DNA of 64,000 nucleotides from Flavobacterium sp. LHD-85 (GCF_030929595.1 NZ_JAVFVR010000010.1:62001-126000), one strand, 5' to 3'; positions 19,573 through 28,508 are shown, counted from the stretch's first letter. Numbers and translations: made by a program. Notes: a model not told the origin generated them from the letters alone.

Positions 19573-19764
19573 AAACACATAGAAACATAGTTTTTTATTT
19601 CTTGGAAAAGATAATTGAAAGAAACTAGTTTCTAACACATAGCTCATGTCTGCTTTGTCAAAGTTCAAAACACTTTGACAAAGTTTGACACTCACAAAAC
19701 TATGTTTGTTAATGCAAGTGAAACGCTTTTTTTTCTCAAACAAAAGCTATGTTTCTATGTGTTT
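19573..19764. repeat. ACACATAGAAACATAG-family inverted repeat, copy A
   Basis: Perfect 18-bp arms AAACACATAGAAACATAG (19573-19590) and CTATGTTTCTATGTGTTT (19747-19764) enclose about 155 bp, including GCAAGTGAAACGCTTTTT. The same arms and the inner motif (opposite orientation) recur near 21.4 and 23.0 kb. There is no coding content. Confidence 0.8.
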
Positions 19765-19807
19765 AAAAAAATAAAAAATATACTAACAGTTTAAAATAAG
19801 TAATAAA

Positions 19808-21319
19808 ATGTATTCAGGTTCAGGATTTAGCAATTGGGAAATTGGAGATGTTGATGTATTTATAGATGAAAAAGGAATTCATCATTTATTTCATTTAATT
19901 ATTCCCAATCACGATTATATTGCGCATGCAGTATCAAAAGACGGTCTTTCGTGGAAACGCGTAAAAAATGCCTTATTTGTTGGCGATCCAGGAGAATGGG
20001 ACGATGATATGTTATGGACAATGCACATTAGCAAAAAATCGGATGGCGACGGTTATGAAATGTATTATACTGGATTAAAACGTCAGGATAAAGGAATTGA
20101 ACAAAAAGTAGGACGAGCAGTTTCTGCCGATTTACTCAATTGGAAAAAAGAAAATCTATATGGACTTCCTTTTAAAAGTGAAGCACCGCATTATGAAGGT
20201 CCAAACAACAATCCGCGACAATGGATTAGTTTTCGAGATCCTTTTAAATACCAATACAAAGGCGAAGATTATCTTTTAATCTGCGCCCGAAGCGCCTCTG
20301 GACCAACATACCGCAGAGGCTGTATTGGTGTTGCTAAAAGAGAAAAAGAAGGTTATGTGCTGCAAAAACCGCTTCACATTCCGTATGTTTATGATGATGT
20401 AGAATGTCCGTGTGTATTTGAAATTAAAGGAACACATTATCTTTTAGGATCGATAAGAGAAGATATTAAAATCCGTTACTGGTCTTCGCCAGAATTTAGA
20501 GGAGAATATTCTGCATTTCATAATAATGTACTCATGCCCCAAGGAAACTATGCTGCCAGAGTGATTAAAGATGGAAAACATTTCTTGGTTTACAATTTCT
20601 ATTTCGCAGACGGAAACGTTAATACACATCGTGTGATTCCACCACCAAAAGAACTCGACGTCGATAAAAGCGGACGGCTTTTATTAAAAAGTTATTATTA
20701 TTGGCAGAAACTCTATCAGAAAACAATTCTTCAAAAAGATTTGCCTCTACCCTTGCCGATTCTAGGAAATCCAACAGCAGAATTTGTTTTAGAAAACGAA
20801 AATAAATGGCGATTTGGATGCCGAAGCGGTTATGAAATCTACGGTTTCGAAAAACCTTCTAACGATTTTGTCTGGGAAGGAACATTGTCTGTTGAAGGAA
20901 TGGGAAAAACAGGTTTTGTGATCGAATGTGATAAAGAAGGAACGGGATATTATATTTCGATTGACTTCATGAATGGTTTCGTGCAGTTTAGAGCCTGGGG
21001 ATTTAATGAAAAGGATGTCAAGAATAATTTTATTTTTGAAAACATCCAAACCAATCAGTTTGAAATTAGCGAGGAAAAACAGATTTCCTTTAAGATTATC
21101 CGTTATGGAAATTACTACGAGCTTTCGATTAACGATATTGTAAAACTGACTTTACTAGATTTCAAATACAATGAAGGAAAAATCGGGATTTACGTTTGTT
21201 CTGCTGTAATTTCAATTAGTGATTCTAAAATTCACGTTATTCCAGAACCTGAAAATGAATATGCAGCTTCAGATCCTGAAAAATATGATAATGAATTACA
21301 GCCAAATTCTTTAATTTAA
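19808..21319 (+). CDS. GH32-like glycoside hydrolase (sucrose/fructan hydrolase candidate)
   Basis: 503 residues, no signal peptide, so cytoplasmic. A five-bladed propeller-type domain (about 1-320) has FRDPFKY (RDP motif) and ECPCVFE (the ECP motif with the acid/base Glu). A C-terminal beta-sandwich follows (about 330-490). The usual N-terminal WMNDPNG of GH32 is not seen; the equivalent place reads WEIGDVDVFIDEKGIHHLFH, in which an Asp could be the nucleophile. With the fructokinase and sucrose-phosphate synthase, intracellular sucrose cleavage is the best guess. A phosphorylase or other linkage specificity is possible. Confidence 0.72.
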   Translation: MYSGSGFSNWEIGDVDVFIDEKGIHHLFHLIIPNHDYIAHAVSKDGLSWKRVKNALFVGDPGEWDDDMLWTMHISKKSDGDGYEMYYTGLKRQDKGIEQKVGRAVSADLLNWKKENLYGLPFKSEAPHYEGPNNNPRQWISFRDPFKYQYKGEDYLLICARSASGPTYRRGCIGVAKREKEGYVLQKPLHIPYVYDDVECPCVFEIKGTHYLLGSIREDIKIRYWSSPEFRGEYSAFHNNVLMPQGNYAARVIKDGKHFLVYNFYFADGNVNTHRVIPPPKELDVDKSGRLLLKSYYYWQKLYQKTILQKDLPLPLPILGNPTAEFVLENENKWRFGCRSGYEIYGFEKPSNDFVWEGTLSVEGMGKTGFVIECDKEGTGYYISIDFMNGFVQFRAWGFNEKDVKNNFIFENIQTNQFEISEEKQISFKIIRYGNYYELSINDIVKLTLLDFKYNEGKIGIYVCSAVISISDSKIHVIPEPENEYAASDPEKYDNELQPNSLI

Positions 21320-21337
21320 TAAACTATTCAGCTAAAA

Positions 21338-21480
21338 TTAAACACATAGAAATATAGAATTTCTTACGCTAAAAAGGCGTTTCACTTGTTTCAATTCGCA
21401 TAGCGACTATGTGTGGAGAAACGAGTTTCTCTTTTACTTTCTTTATTAATAATTTAAAATCTATGTTTCTATGTGTTAAA
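21338..21480. repeat. ACACATAGAAACATAG-family inverted repeat, copy B
   Basis: Left arm TTAAACACATAGAAATATAG (from 21338) pairs with CTATGTTTCTATGTGTTAA (21461-21479) with few mismatches. The interior has AAAGGCGTTTCACTTGTTTC. It lies between the GH32-like gene and the Crp-type gene. Confidence 0.75.
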
Positions 21481-21565
21481 AAAATATATACATCGAGTTA
21501 ACACAGCTGTTTTTATTTTGAAAGATTAAACTTAAATTGGCATTTCAAACTCATAATTTTAAAAA

Positions 21566-22156
21566 ATGCCACAAAATCCGTCGTCAGAAGATGTAAAAAG
21601 AATTTTCGAAAAGTATTTTACTGCCGATATGAATATCTGGAAAGGCTTTTCGGAGAAAATTAAAGTCCGTGAATTTGAGAAGTCAGAAATTATAAAAGAT
21701 TATCATGGTGTGGAGAAATACCTTAATATCATCATTAAAGGATCGGCAGGATTATTTGTTTGGGACGGCAAAAGAGACATTTGCATTAATTTATTGTATG
21801 AAAATAGTTTTATAAGCGATTATATGTCTTTCTTAAATCAGCAGCCATCGGTTATTAAAACTGAAGCTTTAGAAGATATAGTGCTTTGGTCTATTTCTCA
21901 TCAAGATTTGAATGAATTATATCAAAGATCGGAAACAGGCTTGCGAATTGGAAAAGCCATTTCTGAAATGCTTTATGTACGCAAACAACAAGAACAAATT
22001 AATCTTTTGACACTTTCTCCTCAAGAACGTTATTTGAAACTTATAGAAGGCCGTCCGGAAATTTTTCAGAGAACGCCTTTAAAAATCATCGCTTCTTATC
22101 TCGGATTAACAGCAGAAAGTCTAAGCCGAATTCGAAAAAGAGTTATGGAAAAATGA
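21566..22156 (+). CDS. Crp/Fnr-family transcriptional regulator
   Basis: 196 residues. Cyclic-nucleotide-binding-like beta-roll at about 15-125, and a C-terminal winged helix at about 145-196 with recognition stretch IASYLGLTAESLSRIRKR. The beta-roll lacks an obvious cAMP phosphate-binding RxSxxxE-type motif, as in many Bacteroidota paralogues that do not sense cAMP, and there are no Fe-S cysteines. The CPBP protease gene follows in the same direction, 76 bp on. Confidence 0.85.
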   Translation: MPQNPSSEDVKRIFEKYFTADMNIWKGFSEKIKVREFEKSEIIKDYHGVEKYLNIIIKGSAGLFVWDGKRDICINLLYENSFISDYMSFLNQQPSVIKTEALEDIVLWSISHQDLNELYQRSETGLRIGKAISEMLYVRKQQEQINLLTLSPQERYLKLIEGRPEIFQRTPLKIIASYLGLTAESLSRIRKRVMEK

Positions 22157-22232
22157 TTTCTTACCCAAAGTCAATTTTATTTTAATTTATGCGCCATAAG
22201 TTTGCTTCACTAAACCAAACAAATTTAAAACG

Positions 22233-22922
22233 ATGAAAAATAAAATCAACTTTGGAGCCATTATAGTTTTTTACGTAGTCGCAGTAATCTGCAGATATGC
22301 AGCTGTAAAAACCAATTTATTATCTGTAATAGAAAATCCGTATTTAGTGATTTTACTGCGCGGTGCTGGTCCTGCTTTAGGAGCTTTGGCTGCAATAAAA
22401 ATATTCTCACTTCATAATCCAATGTCTTTAAAAGGAATATACAAAAATGCAATTGTTCCATTTGCTGTTTATTGGATTCTTCCCGCTATTTTAATCGCCG
22501 GAGTTTATTACGCTACAATTGGTAAATTCCCTATTTTATTAATGTTTACAGTTCTGGCTTACGGACTTTTGGAAGAAATTGGATGGCGAGGTTTTTTACA
22601 GGAACAGCTAAAATCACTTCCTAAATTTACCTCTATAGTAATTATTTCAGTTCTTTGGTTTGCTTGGCATTTAAACTTAGAAATGACTCCAAGCAACATG
22701 ATTTTTCTCGGAATTATTTTCTTCGGAACTTGGGGAATTGGAAAAGTATATACTTCTACAGGTTCATTATTAGCAGTTGCAGGAGTGCATTCGCTAAACA
22801 ATTTCTTCCGCGATGGCTTGCATCAGACGGAACTAACTTTAATCGCGATTTTACTATTAATATGGGTTGGTTTTATTATTCTTTACAACAAAAAATTTAA
22901 AACTGTTGCAAATCCAGCTTAA
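22233..22922 (+). CDS. CPBP intramembrane glutamic endopeptidase
   Basis: 229-residue membrane protein with about seven helices. The CPBP (Abi/Rce1) motifs are present: EEIGWRGFL near residues 112-120, WFAWHLN near 144-150, and HSLNNFF near 187-193, giving the Glu and His residues of the active site. Family members process prenylated or bacteriocin-related proteins; the target here is unknown. Possibly controlled by the adjacent Crp-type protein. Confidence 0.88.
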   Translation: MKNKINFGAIIVFYVVAVICRYAAVKTNLLSVIENPYLVILLRGAGPALGALAAIKIFSLHNPMSLKGIYKNAIVPFAVYWILPAILIAGVYYATIGKFPILLMFTVLAYGLLEEIGWRGFLQEQLKSLPKFTSIVIISVLWFAWHLNLEMTPSNMIFLGIIFFGTWGIGKVYTSTGSLLAVAGVHSLNNFFRDGLHQTELTLIAILLLIWVGFIILYNKKFKTVANPA

Positions 22923-22948
22923 CCAATAAGTTTTAAATAGTTTATATA

Positions 22949-22982
22949 AAACAGCATAAGTCTTAACTGATTTATGCTGTTT
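22949..22982 (+). terminator. intrinsic terminator of the CPBP gene
   Basis: Perfect 11-bp stem AAACAGCATAA (22949-22959) / TTATGCTGTTT (22972-22982) followed by a T-rich tail. Confidence 0.85.
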
Positions 22983-22990
22983 TATTTTTT

Positions 22991-23103
22991 AAACACATAG
23001 AAACATGGTTTTAGATTGTGCATAAAGGCGTTTCACTTGCATTAATACATATAGCTGTACGACTTGAATCTAAGTGTTAGAAGCTAGTTTCTATATGTTA
23101 AAA
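22991..23103. repeat. ACACATAGAAACATAG-family repeat, copy C (degenerate)
   Basis: Starts AAACACATAGAAACATGG (22991-23008), contains AAAGGCGTTTCACTTGCATT, and ends in a decayed right arm (GTTTCTATATGTTA, to 23100). It has the same orientation as copy B. Confidence 0.7.
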
Positions 23104-23119
23104 TTAAATATTCTCTATC

Positions 23120-23476
23120 TTAATTTAATCGTTCTGTCGTTTCCATTCTTAAACAATGCTCGCTTCCTAAATAAAGCGGATTCCCATGTTTCTCTGACCA
23201 AAATCCGTCTAAAACATCTTTTGTGATGCATCTGTAAACTGCAACTCCCTTGTAAATTTTATGGTCATCTCCTTTATAACTAAAATTGATTACTAAAATA
23301 TTATCCTTGAAGAAACCTGTACCTTTTTGTTTTGAACTATTGATAACCCAATCTGCTTTTATTCGGTTGTTTTTATCCAAAGTTAGAGTCAAAACACCTT
23401 TGTATGTTATTTCATTGCTTTCGTCCTGATTGCTTCCCGAAACCGAAAAAGTGCCTACTAGATCTTGTATTGTCAT
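23120..23476 (-). CDS. hypothetical small beta-rich protein
   Basis: 118 residues, no signal peptide. Alternating polar/hydrophobic strands (GVLTLTLDKNNRIKADWVI, DNILVINFSYKGDDHKIYKG) suggest a small beta-barrel, lipocalin-like, but no family is recognised. Monocistronic and divergent from the polyketide operon. Confidence 0.5.
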   Translation of the reverse strand: MTIQDLVGTFSVSGSNQDESNEITYKGVLTLTLDKNNRIKADWVINSSKQKGTGFFKDNILVINFSYKGDDHKIYKGVAVYRCITKDVLDGFWSEKHGNPLYLGSEHCLRMETTERLN

Positions 23477-23647
23477 TTATAAATGCTGCTATTTTTTGGC
23501 AAAAGTAAAAATTATCTTTTAAATCGATTTTGTCCTGTTTTTTAAAGCCAAAAGTCATTTTAACTTTTTAAAAGAAAGGTTGAAATTTTGTTAATTTCTT
23601 ATCAAATTAAGTAAGGTTCGTGTAAGATTTATGACTAAATTGGTAGT

Positions 23648-24775
23648 ATGAGAACAAATCCTGATGTACTTATTATTGGAGGCGGTCTTGCTGGTTTAGC
23701 AAGCGCTTTACACCTATCCAAAAAAGGATTAAAGGTTGTTCTTATCGAAAAAAATACGTTTCCAAAACATAAAGTCTGTGGCGAATATATTTCAAATGAA
23801 ATTCTACCATATTTATTATGGCTTGATGTAGATGTTGCCAAACTCCACCCCACCAATATTTCAAATTTTGAATTTACAGCACAAAACGGAAAAACAGCTA
23901 AAACAAAACTTCCGTTAGGCGGTTTCGGAATCAGCCGTTATGAATTGGATTATTTTCTATTTCAAAAAGCAGTAGAAAAAGGCTGTACAATTCTAACAGA
24001 AACGGTTACACACATTTCTTTTCAAAATGACATTTTTACGGTAAACACTTCTGGACAGATTTTTACTGCAAAAATAGTTCTGGGCGCTTATGGCAAAAGA
24101 TCAAATATAGATCAGATTTTGTCAAGAGATTTTATTTCTAAGAAATCGCCGTGGCTAGCCGTAAAAGGACATTATAATGGAAATTTTGACGAAAGTCTTG
24201 TTGCTTTGTACAACTTTCAAGGCGGTTATTGCGGAGTTTCAAAAGTCGAAAATGACGTTATAAATATTTGCTATTTAGCCGATTTTGAAACTTTTAAAAA
24301 ATATAAAAACATTGAAGAGTATCAGAAATCAGTGCTTTATAAAAACAAAAAACTGAAAGCTATTTTTGAAAACAGCACTTCCTTATTTGAAAAACCTTTA
24401 ACCATAAGCCAGATTTCATTCGATAAAAAAGAGCCTGTAGAAAACCATATTTTAATGATTGGCGATACTGCTGGATTAATTCACCCAATGTGTGGCAACG
24501 GTATGGCAATGGCCATTCATAGCGCCAAAATTGCTTCAGAATTGGTATTGGATTTTTATTTGGGTAAGATAGAATCAAGAAGCGAATTGGAGAAAAAGTA
24601 CATTCAGGAATGGAAAAAGCATTTTAGCAAAAGATTATTCTTTGGACGAATATTAGCCAAAGCGCTGACATACAAAAATTTCACACATGCAGTGACCACT
24701 ATTGCAGCTTCGATTCCGTCATTACTTTCCTTTATTGTAAAACAAACGCATGGCCGTCCGATAACAGTTGAATAA
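23648..24775 (+). CDS. FAD-dependent oxidoreductase, geranylgeranyl-reductase/hydroxylase type
   Basis: 375-residue flavoprotein. FAD Rossmann motif IGGGLAGLASALHLSKKG (about 10-27), a CGEYIS segment after the ribose-binding region as in geranylgeranyl-reductase-like proteins, and MIGDTAGLIHPMCGNGMAMA (about 272-291), the second FAD motif. First gene of an eight-gene operon and immediately abuts the methyltransferase. By analogy with type III PKS clusters having a flavin hydroxylase (SrsC in Streptomyces), it may hydroxylate or reduce the polyketide. The exact reaction is uncertain. Confidence 0.82.
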   Translation: MRTNPDVLIIGGGLAGLASALHLSKKGLKVVLIEKNTFPKHKVCGEYISNEILPYLLWLDVDVAKLHPTNISNFEFTAQNGKTAKTKLPLGGFGISRYELDYFLFQKAVEKGCTILTETVTHISFQNDIFTVNTSGQIFTAKIVLGAYGKRSNIDQILSRDFISKKSPWLAVKGHYNGNFDESLVALYNFQGGYCGVSKVENDVINICYLADFETFKKYKNIEEYQKSVLYKNKKLKAIFENSTSLFEKPLTISQISFDKKEPVENHILMIGDTAGLIHPMCGNGMAMAIHSAKIASELVLDFYLGKIESRSELEKKYIQEWKKHFSKRLFFGRILAKALTYKNFTHAVTTIAASIPSLLSFIVKQTHGRPITVE

Positions 24776-25489
24776 ATGAGCGTAAACACTAAATATAGAA
24801 CAGAAGAAATTGAAATCATGGACGATTTTTCGCTAGAAGGCGAAGAATTGATTGGTGCTTTAGATCAAATTGCTTCTATTAATCAATTGCTTGGCGGTAA
24901 TAAACTGACGCTTCATGGCATAGAAGAACTTTTAAAAAAGACTGATATTTCAAAAACAATAATAATCGCAGACATAGGTTGCGGAAATGGCGATATGTTG
25001 AGAATGCTTGCGAAATATGGACAAAAGCGCAATCTCAATTTTAAACTAATTGGTATTGATGCCAATGCATTTACAATTAGTTATGCCGAAACATTGTCTA
25101 AAGATATTCCGAACATTGAATATCTCTGCATGGATATTTTTAGCGAAGAATTTAGCCAACTAAAATATGACATCGTTTTATGCACACTTACACTGCATCA
25201 TTTTTCAACAAACCAAATTGCAGAAGTAATGGATGTTCTAAATAAAAATGCTTCAATAGGTATTGTAGTAAACGATCTGCATCGCAGCAAAGTTGCTTAC
25301 AGATTATTTGAACTGATTGGCTTTGTTTTCAACCTCAATAACATGTCGCGCAATGATGGATTAATTTCTATTTTAAAAGGATTCAAAAAGAACGAACTGG
25401 AGCATTTATCCAAAAAATTAAATTTAAAAAACTATTCCATAAACTGGAAATGGGCTTTTCGCTACCAGTGGATAATTACTAAAATATGA
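24776..25489 (+). CDS. SAM-dependent methyltransferase
   Basis: 237 residues, class I fold. The SAM-binding motif IADIGCGNGDM lies at about 63-73, acidic motif II is LIGIDANAF, and the post-motif is YDIVLCTLTLHHFS. The stretch INQLLGGNKLT is typical of methyltransferases sitting next to type III PKS genes in Bacteroidota. It begins right after the flavoprotein stop and overlaps the PKS start by 4 bases. It likely methylates a polyketide hydroxyl or carbon. Confidence 0.85.
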   Translation: MSVNTKYRTEEIEIMDDFSLEGEELIGALDQIASINQLLGGNKLTLHGIEELLKKTDISKTIIIADIGCGNGDMLRMLAKYGQKRNLNFKLIGIDANAFTISYAETLSKDIPNIEYLCMDIFSEEFSQLKYDIVLCTLTLHHFSTNQIAEVMDVLNKNASIGIVVNDLHRSKVAYRLFELIGFVFNLNNMSRNDGLISILKGFKKNELEHLSKKLNLKNYSINWKWAFRYQWIITKI

Positions 25490-26538
25490 GTGTCAAAATA
25501 ATCACAGCTGTCAAACAGCTTCCGCAATATTCCAGAACAACAGAAGAAATTCTTCCACTTGTCGATGTATGGCTTGAAGGTCAGGAAGAACGTTTTGTCA
25601 AAAAAGTAAAAAAGATATTTGAAGGAGCTTCTGTAGACAAACGCTATTCTATCATGGAACCTTCGGAGGTTTTTACCGCTACTTCATTTGAAGAAAAAAA
25701 TGATATTTATAGCCGTGAAATGATTATTCTAGGGCATCAGGTTTTAGAAAAAGCATTAGAAAAAACGGGCTGGGATCCGCAGAGTTTAGATTATATTATT
25801 ACGGTAAGCTGTACCGGAATTATGATTCCTTCGCTTGACGCTTATCTGATTAATAAAATGAAATTAAGACAAGATATTGTTCGTCTTCCTGTAACCGAAA
25901 TGGGCTGTGCGGCTGGAATATCTGGAATTATTTATGCAAAGAATTTCCTGAAATCAAATCCGGGTAAACGTGCTGCAGTAATTGCAGTAGAGTCGCCAAC
26001 AGCAACTTTTCAGCTGAATGATTTCTCAATGCCCAATATTGTCAGCGCTGCTATTTTTGGAGATGGCGCTGCGTGCTGTTTGTTATCATCAAAAGAGGAA
26101 GATTCGGGTCCTGAAATTCTAGATGAACAAATGTATCATTTTTATGATGCCGAACATATGATGGGCTTCAAACTCACTAACGGCGGACTGCAAATGGTTC
26201 TCGACATTGAAGTTCCAGACACGATTGCTTCTCATTTTGAAGATATTATTCATCCTTTTTTAAAGCAGAATAATCTAGAAATAAAAGATATTGACCACAT
26301 GATATTTCATCCGGGTGGAAAAAAAATTGTTACAACTGTTGAATCGCTTTTCGCTGGATTGGAAAAAAATATTGATGATACCAAAGAAATCCTCAGAGAA
26401 TATGGCAATATGTCGAGCGCAACGGTTTTGTATGTTTTAGAAAACATTATGAACCGAAATCCGAAAAAAGGAGAAAAAGGTTTAATGCTAAGTTTTGGCC
26501 CAGGATTTTCGGCACAAAGAGTTTTATTGCAATGGTAA
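25486..26538 (+). CDS. type III polyketide synthase (chalcone/stilbene-synthase family)
   Basis: 350 residues, thiolase fold. The catalytic triad is visible: Cys in TEMGCAAGISG (near 141), His in MIFHPGGKKI (near 274) and Asn in REYGNMSSATV (near 306), plus the C-terminal GPGFSAQRVLL. It would extend an acyl starter with malonyl-CoA to an alkylpyrone, alkylresorcinol or similar. The dedicated KS, dehydratase, ACP and PPTase downstream suggest an acyl-ACP starter made in the same pathway. Overlaps the methyltransferase by 4 bases. Confidence 0.92.
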   Translation: MSVKIITAVKQLPQYSRTTEEILPLVDVWLEGQEERFVKKVKKIFEGASVDKRYSIMEPSEVFTATSFEEKNDIYSREMIILGHQVLEKALEKTGWDPQSLDYIITVSCTGIMIPSLDAYLINKMKLRQDIVRLPVTEMGCAAGISGIIYAKNFLKSNPGKRAAVIAVESPTATFQLNDFSMPNIVSAAIFGDGAACCLLSSKEEDSGPEILDEQMYHFYDAEHMMGFKLTNGGLQMVLDIEVPDTIASHFEDIIHPFLKQNNLEIKDIDHMIFHPGGKKIVTTVESLFAGLEKNIDDTKEILREYGNMSSATVLYVLENIMNRNPKKGEKGLMLSFGPGFSAQRVLLQW

Positions 26539-26549
26539 TTTGAAAGCTT

Positions 26550-26987
26550 ATGGAATTAACTAATATTATAAAACAGCTACCGTACAGCGAACCTTTTTTG
26601 TTTGTTGATGAATTGCTTCATGCTGATGAAAACGGTGTGACAGGAACATATACATTTCGAGAGAATCTTGACTTTTACAGAGGACATTTTAAAAACAACC
26701 CTGTAACTCCTGGCGTAATTCTAACTGAAACGATGGCTCAAATTGGAATGGTTTGTTTGGGAATATTCCTTTTAGGAAATGAACTAGGCGAAAATACAGT
26801 AATCGCTTTTACTTCTGCTGATATAGAGTTTTTAAAACCGGTTTATCCAAATGAAAAAGTAACGGTGACATCGGAGAAATTGTTCTTTCGTTTTGGAAAA
26901 TTAAAATGCAATGCAGTAATGAAAAACGAAGCTGGACAAGAAGTTTGTAGAGGCGTTCTGGCTGGAATGATAACAAAAAGATTATGA
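26550..26987 (+). CDS. FabZ-like 3-hydroxyacyl-ACP dehydratase
   Basis: 145-residue hotdog-fold protein. RGHFKNNPVTPGVILTETMA (about 43-62) contains the FabZ-type catalytic His and Glu. It follows the PKS by 11 bp, and its stop overlaps the KS start (ATGA). Probably dehydrates 3-hydroxyacyl chains on the operon's own ACP. Confidence 0.87.
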   Translation: MELTNIIKQLPYSEPFLFVDELLHADENGVTGTYTFRENLDFYRGHFKNNPVTPGVILTETMAQIGMVCLGIFLLGNELGENTVIAFTSADIEFLKPVYPNEKVTVTSEKLFFRFGKLKCNAVMKNEAGQEVCRGVLAGMITKRL

Positions 26988-28252
26988 AAAAGCGAGTGGT
27001 TATAACTGGTCTTGGAGTGGCTGCACCAAATGGTGTTGGAATTCCAGCGTTTACTCATGCACTGCAAAACGGCATTTCGGGTATTCGGCATGATGCACAG
27101 CTCGAAGAATTGCAGTTTTCTTGTCAGATTGCAGGTCAGCCTCAAATCTCTGACGAATTGAAAGCGCAATATTTTACAGAACTCGAACTTCGCGGGCTCA
27201 ATAGTACAGGGATTTTATATGGCATTATTGCGGGTATGGAAGCATGGAATAATGCTGGATTGCCAATAAATGAAAATCCAGATTGGGACAGCGGAGCTAT
27301 TTTTGGAGCTGGAACTTCTGGAATTGATAAATTTCGCGAAAGCATTTATAAAATTGATGAACTGCAAGTCCGAAAATTGGGAAGCACTGTTGTCGCACAA
27401 ACCATGAACAGCGGTGTGAGCGCCTATCTTGGGGGTAAAATCGGATTGGGAAATCAGGTTACCACCAATTCTTCGGCTTGTACAACAGGCGCTGAGGCTA
27501 TTTTAATGGCTTACGACCGAATACAATCTGGACAAGCAAAACGAATATTGGCGGGAAGCACCTCGGACAGTGGCCCCTATATTTGGGGAGGATTTGATGC
27601 GTTGCGTGTCTGCTCATCCAAATTTAATGACAAACCCGAAGAAGGTTCAAGACCTATGAGCGCTTCGGCAGCAGGATTTGTGCCCGGAAGCGGTGCAGGT
27701 GCTTTTGTTATAGAAGACTTGGAAACTGCTTTGGAACGTAATGCTACTATTTATGCCGAAATATTAGGCGGAAATGTCAATTCTGGCGGACAAAGAGACG
27801 GCGGAACTATGACGGCTCCCAACAGTACAGCTGTACAAAGATGCATTAAAACAGCTATCCAAAATGCAGGAATCAATCCAAATGAAATTGATGCCATAAA
27901 TGGACATTTGACGGCTACAACCAAAGACAGTCTTGAAATTGAAAACTGGACAAAAGCATTGGGTCGAAACGGTGCTGATTTTCCATATATTAATTCTTTA
28001 AAAAGCCTTACGGGGCATTGCTTAAGCGCTTCTGGAAGTGTTGAAAGTATTGCTGCAGTATTACAGCTTCATGAAGATTTTTTATTTGGAAATCTAAACT
28101 GTTCTGACCTTCATCCTGAAATTGCTGCATTAATTGATCCTTCAAAAGTGCTTTTCAAAACTATTAAAACGAATCCTAAAATAATTGCAAAAGCCAGTTT
28201 TGGTTTTGGCGATGTAAATGCATGTATTTTATTTAAAAAATTTAAAAACTAA
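26984..28252 (+). CDS. beta-ketoacyl-ACP synthase (KAS II/FabF type)
   Basis: 422 residues. Active-site Cys in SSACTTGAEAI (near 165), first His in DAINGHLTATTKDS (near 307) and second His in SLTGHCLSASG (near 344), with a C-terminal FGFGDVNAC. The full Cys-His-His set means it should be a condensing enzyme, not a chain-length factor. It overlaps the dehydratase by 4 bases and is one base from the ACP gene. No ketoreductase is encoded in the operon, so the housekeeping FabG would be needed. Confidence 0.9.
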   Translation: MKKRVVITGLGVAAPNGVGIPAFTHALQNGISGIRHDAQLEELQFSCQIAGQPQISDELKAQYFTELELRGLNSTGILYGIIAGMEAWNNAGLPINENPDWDSGAIFGAGTSGIDKFRESIYKIDELQVRKLGSTVVAQTMNSGVSAYLGGKIGLGNQVTTNSSACTTGAEAILMAYDRIQSGQAKRILAGSTSDSGPYIWGGFDALRVCSSKFNDKPEEGSRPMSASAAGFVPGSGAGAFVIEDLETALERNATIYAEILGGNVNSGGQRDGGTMTAPNSTAVQRCIKTAIQNAGINPNEIDAINGHLTATTKDSLEIENWTKALGRNGADFPYINSLKSLTGHCLSASGSVESIAAVLQLHEDFLFGNLNCSDLHPEIAALIDPSKVLFKTIKTNPKIIAKASFGFGDVNACILFKKFKN

Positions 28253-28253
28253 A

Positions 28254-28508
28254 ATGGACAGAACTGAACTTATCGAAAAATTAAAAGTGATTATAAAGCC
28301 TTTTGCAACTAACACAGAAGCATTTGACAATCTAACAGAAGAAACTGATTTTATTAAGGATCTTAATATAAACTCAGCCAATCTGGTTGATATCGTTTTG
28401 GACATTGAAGAAAATTTCGATATTGTTATCGACAACTCCGACATGGAACGCATGCTTGACGTAAAGACCGCAGTTGAAATTATTGAAACCAAACTTGCCG
28501 AAAAATGA
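28254..28508 (+). CDS. acyl carrier protein
   Basis: 84 residues from the ATG at 28254. An in-frame ATG at 28218 would overlap the KS gene by 35 bases and add residues unlike ACP, so I reject it. Helical, acidic protein with the phosphopantetheine Ser41 in IKDLNINSANLVDIVLDIEE; the usual DSL motif is changed to NSA. It overlaps the PPTase start by 4 bases. Confidence 0.85.
   Translation: MDRTELIEKLKVIIKPFATNTEAFDNLTEETDFIKDLNINSANLVDIVLDIEENFDIVIDNSDMERMLDVKTAVEIIETKLAEK

Noticed and set aside
28218..28253. Upstream in-frame ATG for the acyl carrier protein
   Set aside because: It would overlap the KS gene by 35 bases and add residues unlike ACP N-termini; the ATG at 28254 fits the family and the operon spacing.
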